Assembly (NCBI GenBank): GCA_002470165.1
Contig: DKNF01000166.1
Span: 644 to 11,611 of the forward strand
Origin: Betaproteobacteria bacterium UBA7395
GTDB taxonomy: Bacteria; Pseudomonadota; Gammaproteobacteria; Burkholderiales; Rhodocyclaceae
Direction: 5' to 3'
Length of the DNA: 10,968 bases
Positions 7,211 through 10,968 of this stretch are shown piece after piece (the stretch's first letter is position 1; every line of letters begins with the position of its first letter). The notes beneath the pieces were generated by a model. The model was not told where the DNA came from. It did not search any database and saw nothing but the letters and a program-made list of their open reading frames with translations. The position numbers were made by a program, and so were the translations under genes.

Positions 7211-9330
7211 AAACCCGCCTCAGCCTGATCGCCCTGGCTCTGGCCGCGCTACCGGCCAGCGCCGAGGAAACCCGCAGCCTGCCGGAAGTCACCGTCACCG
7301 CAACACAGGACGCGCTCGACGAACAGCAGGCGGCGGTGACCCAGAAAACCATCATCAGCCGCAGCGAAATCGAAGCCCTCGGCGGCCTGACCGTCAATGA
7401 AGTCATCCGCAAGCTGCCCGGTATCGATGCCGGTGGCCAGGGCAACGACGGCGGCCCGTCGGCCAACGCCCGCGGCATGGGCCGCGACGCAGTGCAGTTC
7501 CTGGTCGACGGCGAGCGCCCGAGCGCCAACGCCCGTTACGCGCTGACCACGGTTGGCCGGATGTCTGCCGGCGAACTGGAGCGCATCGAGATCCTGCGCG
7601 GTGCCTCGGCCGAGCACGGCGGTGCCTCCGCGATCACCGTCAACCTGATCATGAAGAAGGCGCGCCCGAATCAGGCCTCGACCTCGCTGCGCCTGACCGG
7701 CGGCATGCGCGGCGACGAGGCCAACGGCCAGTTCAGCGCCAGCCTGGGCGGTGGCGACAAGGCGTTCTCCTGGGTCATGCCGATCTCGATCAACCACCAC
7801 GGCCTGCCGACCGAACGTAAAAGCATCCGCCAGGCCGCCACCGCCGGCACGCGCACGAACTGGGAGATCGAACAGGAGCGTGGCGCGTACACGCTCAATG
7901 AATTCGTCCTCTCGCCGCGCCTGACCTGGCGCGCCGACAACGGCAGCCTGACCCTGTGGCCCAGCCTTTATCACAATCGCGGCGAGCGCAGCACCCACGT
8001 CGACCGCCAGGCCTACGCCGACCCGGTCGCCGGCACCGGCCTGGCCGACGACGGCGGAAGGCGCGACCGCGAGGATAGCGAGATGACCCTGCTCCGCCTG
8101 CGTGCCCAGGGCGAACGCAAACTGGCCGACGGCAAGCTGTCCGGCCGCGCCGCAATCATGGACGGCCAGCGCCGCGCCGACACCCAGCGCCTGTGGCGCA
8201 GCGCCGCCGGCGTCATCACACAGGCCGACGAATCGATCCGTCGCGACGAGAACGAGTTCTCCTCGGCCGTCCGCCTCGACCGGGGCGTCGGCAAAGGACT
8301 GCTATCCACCGGCCTCGAACAGAGCTGGCACCGACGCGAGGAGCGGCAACGCATCAGCGGCGTCGGCGCCCTGCGCAGCGACCATGAAGCGAGCGCCCGG
8401 CAATGGACAGCCTGGCTGCAGCATGAAGCACCACTCAGCGACAAGCTGACCCTGACCAGCGGTCTACGCGGCGAACACTTCGCGCTCAAGGCCGACGGCC
8501 ACTCGCAAAGTGCCAGCCAGATCGCGCCGTCACTGGCCGGACGCTACGAAATTGCCTCTGACCTGATCTTTCGCTCATCGATCGGCGCCGGTATCAAAGC
8601 GCCCAAGCTCGACGAGATTTCCGGCCTGACCGTGCGCGCCACCGGCACCAACAGCCCGCTCGAAGCCGACCGGGCCGGCAACGGTGCGCTCAAAGCCGAG
8701 CGCAACATCAACTGGGAAGCCTCGCTGGAGAAACGCCTGCCCGGCGACCTCGGCATCGTCGGCGCCAACTTCTACCTGCGGCAGACCCGGGATTTCATCG
8801 AGCGCCGCATCCAGCGCGAAGGTACACGCTGGGTCGAGCGTCCGTACAACGAGGGCAAGGCCCGTCACTGGGGCCTGGAGCTCGACGCCAAGCTGAAGAC
8901 CGACGCACTGGGCTGGAAAGGTGCTGCCGTCCGCAGCCACCTGAGCCTGCCGAAAGCCCGCGTGGAAGACGAACGCCTCGGTCTGACCCGCGATGCCCGC
9001 GACCTGCCGCGCTACCAGTTCACACTCGGCGTCGACCAGGCCCTGCCCGCCTGGCAGATGAGCGCCGGCTTCCATCTGACGCGGCATGGCGAAACACGCA
9101 CCGACATTCCCGGTGAAAGCGAAGCCAAACAGCGGCCGAAGACCCTGCTCGACCTCTACCTGAGCCGCCGTCTGACGCCGCAACTGAACCTGCGCCTCGA
9201 CGCCCAGAACCTGCTGCGCGCCGACACCCGCCGCCTCGCCGGCTACACCGCCGGCGCCAACGACTGGCGGCTGGAGAGCAGCGAACGCGGCCAGCGCACG
9301 CTGCTGCTGTCGCTCGAAGGCAAGTGGTAA
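7207..9330 (+). CDS. Second TonB-dependent outer-membrane receptor
   Basis: This 707-residue outer-membrane receptor has a signal peptide (MKTRLSLIALALAALPASA, cleavage after A19) and a TonB box (PEVTVTA, 26-32). The plug shows the usual NEVIRKLPGI, then FLVDGERP and EILRGASAEHGG (RG at 131-132). A barrel follows with a GIKAPKLDE segment, a counterpart of the FKAP/FRAP strand, and it ends in Trp as outer-membrane barrels do. It contains no Cys and no NPDL box, so it is not a close copy of the upstream receptor and probably binds a different ligand or form. GGAGGG at 7197-7202 is a good ribosome binding site, and the ATG overlaps the chelatase stop codon (ATGA, 7207-7210), so the two are translationally coupled. 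Its position between the chelatase and the motor genes ties it to the same pathway. The substrate cannot be read from the sequence. Confidence 0.9.
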   Translation: MKTRLSLIALALAALPASAEETRSLPEVTVTATQDALDEQQAAVTQKTIISRSEIEALGGLTVNEVIRKLPGIDAGGQGNDGGPSANARGMGRDAVQFLVDGERPSANARYALTTVGRMSAGELERIEILRGASAEHGGASAITVNLIMKKARPNQASTSLRLTGGMRGDEANGQFSASLGGGDKAFSWVMPISINHHGLPTERKSIRQAATAGTRTNWEIEQERGAYTLNEFVLSPRLTWRADNGSLTLWPSLYHNRGERSTHVDRQAYADPVAGTGLADDGGRRDREDSEMTLLRLRAQGERKLADGKLSGRAAIMDGQRRADTQRLWRSAAGVITQADESIRRDENEFSSAVRLDRGVGKGLLSTGLEQSWHRREERQRISGVGALRSDHEASARQWTAWLQHEAPLSDKLTLTSGLRGEHFALKADGHSQSASQIAPSLAGRYEIASDLIFRSSIGAGIKAPKLDEISGLTVRATGTNSPLEADRAGNGALKAERNINWEASLEKRLPGDLGIVGANFYLRQTRDFIERRIQREGTRWVERPYNEGKARHWGLELDAKLKTDALGWKGAAVRSHLSLPKARVEDERLGLTRDARDLPRYQFTLGVDQALPAWQMSAGFHLTRHGETRTDIPGESEAKQRPKTLLDLYLSRRLTPQLNLRLDAQNLLRADTRRLAGYTAGANDWRLESSERGQRTLLLSLEGKW

Positions 9331-9364
9331 CCAGACAACCTCAACACAACCCCAAGGAGTATCC

Positions 9365-9847
9365 ATGTCCCAACTCGTCGAACTGACCATGTACCAGATC
9401 TCGCAGCTCTTCCTGCTGCCGACGCTGGCCCTGATCACCGCCCTCTTCCTCTACGCCTTCTGGGTACTCGGCGAATTCGCCGTGCTCGCCTGGCGGCGCC
9501 GTAGCGGGAATGGCCGCTTTCTTCTCAACCACTTCCGCAGCCAGCCGACGCTTTCCGACGACCAGCTCGACCTGCTCGCGCACAAGGCGCTGGAGAACCC
9601 GCGCATCGCCAGCCGGGTCACGCCCATGCTCGGCCTCGTTGCCACCATGATCCCCATGGGACCGGCGCTCAAATCGCTGTCCGACGGCAACCTGGCCGAG
9701 GTTTCGCACAACCTGACGATTGCCTTCGCCGCCGTCATCCTGGCCCTGATCGCCGCCTCGATCACCTATTGGGTGGTCAACGTCCGCCGCCGCTGGCTGG
9801 CCGAAGAAATCCTGGAAATCCAGGCGCTGCGCGGAGCCCACGCATGA
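9365..9847 (+). CDS. MotA/TolQ/ExbB-family proton channel protein (HmuU-like)
   Basis: This is a 160-residue inner-membrane protein of the MotA/TolQ/ExbB family, which forms the stator that converts proton flow into work. Three membrane segments are visible: about 14-42, 84-104 (RVTPMLGLVATMIPMGPAL) and 116-140 (NLTIAFAAVILALIAASITYWVV). The last two correspond to the conserved ExbB/TolQ pore helices, including a Thr in each (T94, T118). A charged cytoplasmic stretch with a helix-like DDQLDLLAHKALENPRI segment separates the first two. It is shorter than typical ExbB (about 240 residues), as expected for the stand-alone proteins found in hmu-like loci. AAGGAG at 9354-9359 is the ribosome binding site. 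The stop overlaps the next ATG (ATGA), which indicates a 1:1-coupled complex with the DUF2149 protein. Confidence 0.88.
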   Translation: MSQLVELTMYQISQLFLLPTLALITALFLYAFWVLGEFAVLAWRRRSGNGRFLLNHFRSQPTLSDDQLDLLAHKALENPRIASRVTPMLGLVATMIPMGPALKSLSDGNLAEVSHNLTIAFAAVILALIAASITYWVVNVRRRWLAEEILEIQALRGAHA

Positions 9848-10203
9848 GCCTCAAGCTGTTGCACGAACCGGAAACCGAAGACCCGATCCTGTCGGTGGTC
9901 AACCTGATCGACATCTTCCTGGTCATCATCGCCGCGCTGCTCATCACCGTCGCCCAGAACCCGCTGATCAATCCGTTCACCAAGCAGGACGTGACGGTGA
10001 TCACCGACGCCGGCAAACCGACCATGGAAGTGCTGGTCAAGAAGGGCGAGAAGATCGAGAAATACAAGGCCAGCGGCGAAATCGGCGGCGGCGACGGCGA
10101 GAAGGCCGGCGTTGCCTACAAGATGAAGGACGGCTCGATGGTCTATGTTCCCGAAGGTAGCGAAGCTGCAGCCAGTGCCGTCACTGGCGAGCCTGTCGAT
10201 TGA
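9844..10203 (+). CDS. DUF2149 protein, ExbD-like partner of the proton channel (HmuV-like)
   Basis: The 119-residue protein has a short cytoplasmic N terminus, one membrane helix (about 16-37, LSVVNLIDIFLVIIAALLI) and a small periplasmic domain. That domain ends in the DUF2149 signature-like GVAYKMKDG and MVYVPEG. The helix aligns by eye with that of ExbD/TolR (NVTPLIDVMLVLLIIF-type), and D23 falls on the essential proton-accepting Asp. I chose the ATG at 9844 because it forms an ATGA overlap with the upstream stop and leaves this N terminus; the frame is open further upstream but has no family sequence there. DUF2149 proteins recur beside CobN-like and MotA/ExbB-like genes, for example hmuV in Porphyromonas and related clusters in methanogens. 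It is the last gene of the forward cluster; its 3' end overlaps the converging minus-strand gene. Confidence 0.85.
   Translation: MSLKLLHEPETEDPILSVVNLIDIFLVIIAALLITVAQNPLINPFTKQDVTVITDAGKPTMEVLVKKGEKIEKYKASGEIGGGDGEKAGVAYKMKDGSMVYVPEGSEAAASAVTGEPVD
10171..10188. other. Hairpin within the convergent gene overlap
   Basis: A perfect 7-bp stem, GCCAGTG (10171-10177) and CACTGGC (10182-10188), has the loop CCGT. It straddles the stop codon of the minus-strand gene and lies inside the last codons of the forward gene. Neither side has a T-tract, so it is a weak candidate for a shared bidirectional terminator. It is the only strong stem I found at the convergent junction. Confidence 0.4.
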
Positions 10204-10968
10204 ATCTGGCACGCTGAACCACGGCACCACCAATCAGCGGCACAAGTAACAACGCCAACAACCATGACGGCGACGGCACATCCGGTACGGGCCGTGCCAC
10301 CAGGCGCTCACCGCGGACGGGTTGGTAGCCGTCGGCGACCTCGGCCGTCGCCGTTGCGGCAGTCAGTTCGCTGACTGCAACAGGCGTCACGCCCGCCGGC
10401 AGGCGGCTGACGCCGCGCAAGGCGGTGACCGGGTTTTCAGGAAGTGCGGTCCTCACCCACGCTTCGACCGCCTGCGACGGCTTGCTCAGCGGGGCTTCGG
10501 CGGTGAGTTCGCGGTACAGCGTCGCCAGTTCCTGACGGGTGGCGGCATCCGCTTTCCAGTGTTGGTGGCGGACGGCCTGAATCAGGCGTTCCAGGGTTTG
10601 CGCGTAGGCCTGGGGATGGCTGCGCAGCCATTCCCGAACGCCGAGCCCGTGCTTGTCACGCACGAAAACGTCGTGCATCCCTTGCCAGTGATCGTCGCGG
10701 ACCGCGCCGTCCACGACGCTGGCCCAGCCCCAGGCGAACTGGGCGGCCTTGAGGACCTGCAAGGTGCCGGCGTAGCCTTCCTTCTGCAGGGACTCGACCC
10801 AGCCGGGGTGCAGATAACGCGCCTGCATTTCCAGGGCAATGCTCTGCCCGGCCGTCTGCGCAAAGGGTTCGTCGGCCTGCTGCAACTGGCTGACGTGCAG
10901 TTCCAGCGGCTTGTCGCGACCGGCCGCACGGGCTGCAGCGGCCAGGCCGCCGAGGTACTGGAAGGGGT
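10181..10968 (-). CDS. Second CobN-like membrane-anchored chelatase, C-terminal part (5' end outside window)
   Basis: The frame is open on the minus strand from the right edge to a TGA at 10183-10181, giving the last 261 residues of a CobN/HmuS-type protein. It starts at PFQYLGG, which matches DDPFQYLGG at residue 1057 of the forward chelatase. It stays collinear with that protein through LHPGW, EGYAGTLQVL, VRDDHWQ, VFVRDKHGLG and HWKAD. After a variable Pro-containing linker it ends in a hydrophobic helix (SWLLALLLVPLIGGAVV) and a basic tail rich in Arg, so it too should be anchored at the membrane with its body in the periplasm. It is clearly diverged from the forward copy, so it is an old paralogue and not a recent duplicate. 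It probably belongs to a second operon that converges on this one. Its start, signal peptide and active-site motifs are beyond the window. The TTG at 10885 is internal and not a real start. Confidence 0.87.
   Translation of the reverse strand, partial: PFQYLGGLAAAARAAGRDKPLELHVSQLQQADEPFAQTAGQSIALEMQARYLHPGWVESLQKEGYAGTLQVLKAAQFAWGWASVVDGAVRDDHWQGMHDVFVRDKHGLGVREWLRSHPQAYAQTLERLIQAVRHQHWKADAATRQELATLYRELTAEAPLSKPSQAVEAWVRTALPENPVTALRGVSRLPAGVTPVAVSELTAATATAEVADGYQPVRGERLVARPVPDVPSPSWLLALLLVPLIGGAVVQRARFNRQARQ

Noticed and set aside
9769..9843. An N-terminal extension of the DUF2149 protein to 9769
   Set aside because: The extra residues are the out-of-frame reading of the ExbB-like gene, while the ATG at 9844 makes a standard ATGA overlap and the right family length.
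1..10968. tRNA, rRNA, insertion sequence or attachment site
   Set aside because: Reading both strands, I saw no tRNA-like cloverleaf, rRNA segment, transposase motif or flanking inverted/direct repeat pair that would support one.

Overview
The window is high-GC, gene-dense proteobacterial DNA. The DeaD tail, the ExbB/ExbD-like pair and the codon bias fit a Betaproteobacterium, perhaps of the Rhodocyclales; that placement is an impression and has not been tested. About 98% of it is coding, and the only sizeable non-coding stretch is about 177 bases at 809-985.

Layout: (1) 1-808 is the 3' end of a DeaD/CsdA-type cold-shock RNA helicase gene, closed by a strong intrinsic terminator. (2) 809-985 is a compact control region. 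It holds a candidate sigma-70 promoter whose -10 lies inside an AT-rich 21-bp palindrome resembling a Fur operator, then a repeat-rich leader and a good ribosome binding site. (3) 986-10203 is a five-gene, same-strand cluster, probably one operon. It encodes a heme/hemoglobin-type TonB-dependent receptor, a large CobN-like chelatase carrying a signal peptide and a C-terminal membrane anchor, a second TonB-dependent receptor, a small MotA/TolQ/ExbB-type channel protein and a DUF2149 protein with an ExbD-like transmembrane aspartate. (4) On the minus strand, converging on and overlapping the last gene by 23 bp, is the C-terminal part of a second CobN-like protein, which runs off the right edge.

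The set (TonB receptor, CobN-like protein, ExbB-like, DUF2149) matches the hmuR-hmuS-hmuU-hmuV core of the Bacteroidetes hmu heme locus, where HmuS is the CobN-like member. My reading is an iron-regulated system in which two outer-membrane receptors import a tetrapyrrole or metal chelate. An exported, membrane-tethered CobN homologue would then insert or remove the metal in the periplasm, and the ExbB/ExbD-like pair would supply proton-motive-force coupling in place of the cytosolic CobS/CobT ATPase of vitamin B12 synthesis. Family assignments are well supported by visible motifs. The substrate, the direction of the chelatase reaction and the role of the motor are inference. The window shows no TonB, ABC transporter, heme oxygenase, CobS/CobT or other B12 biosynthesis gene.
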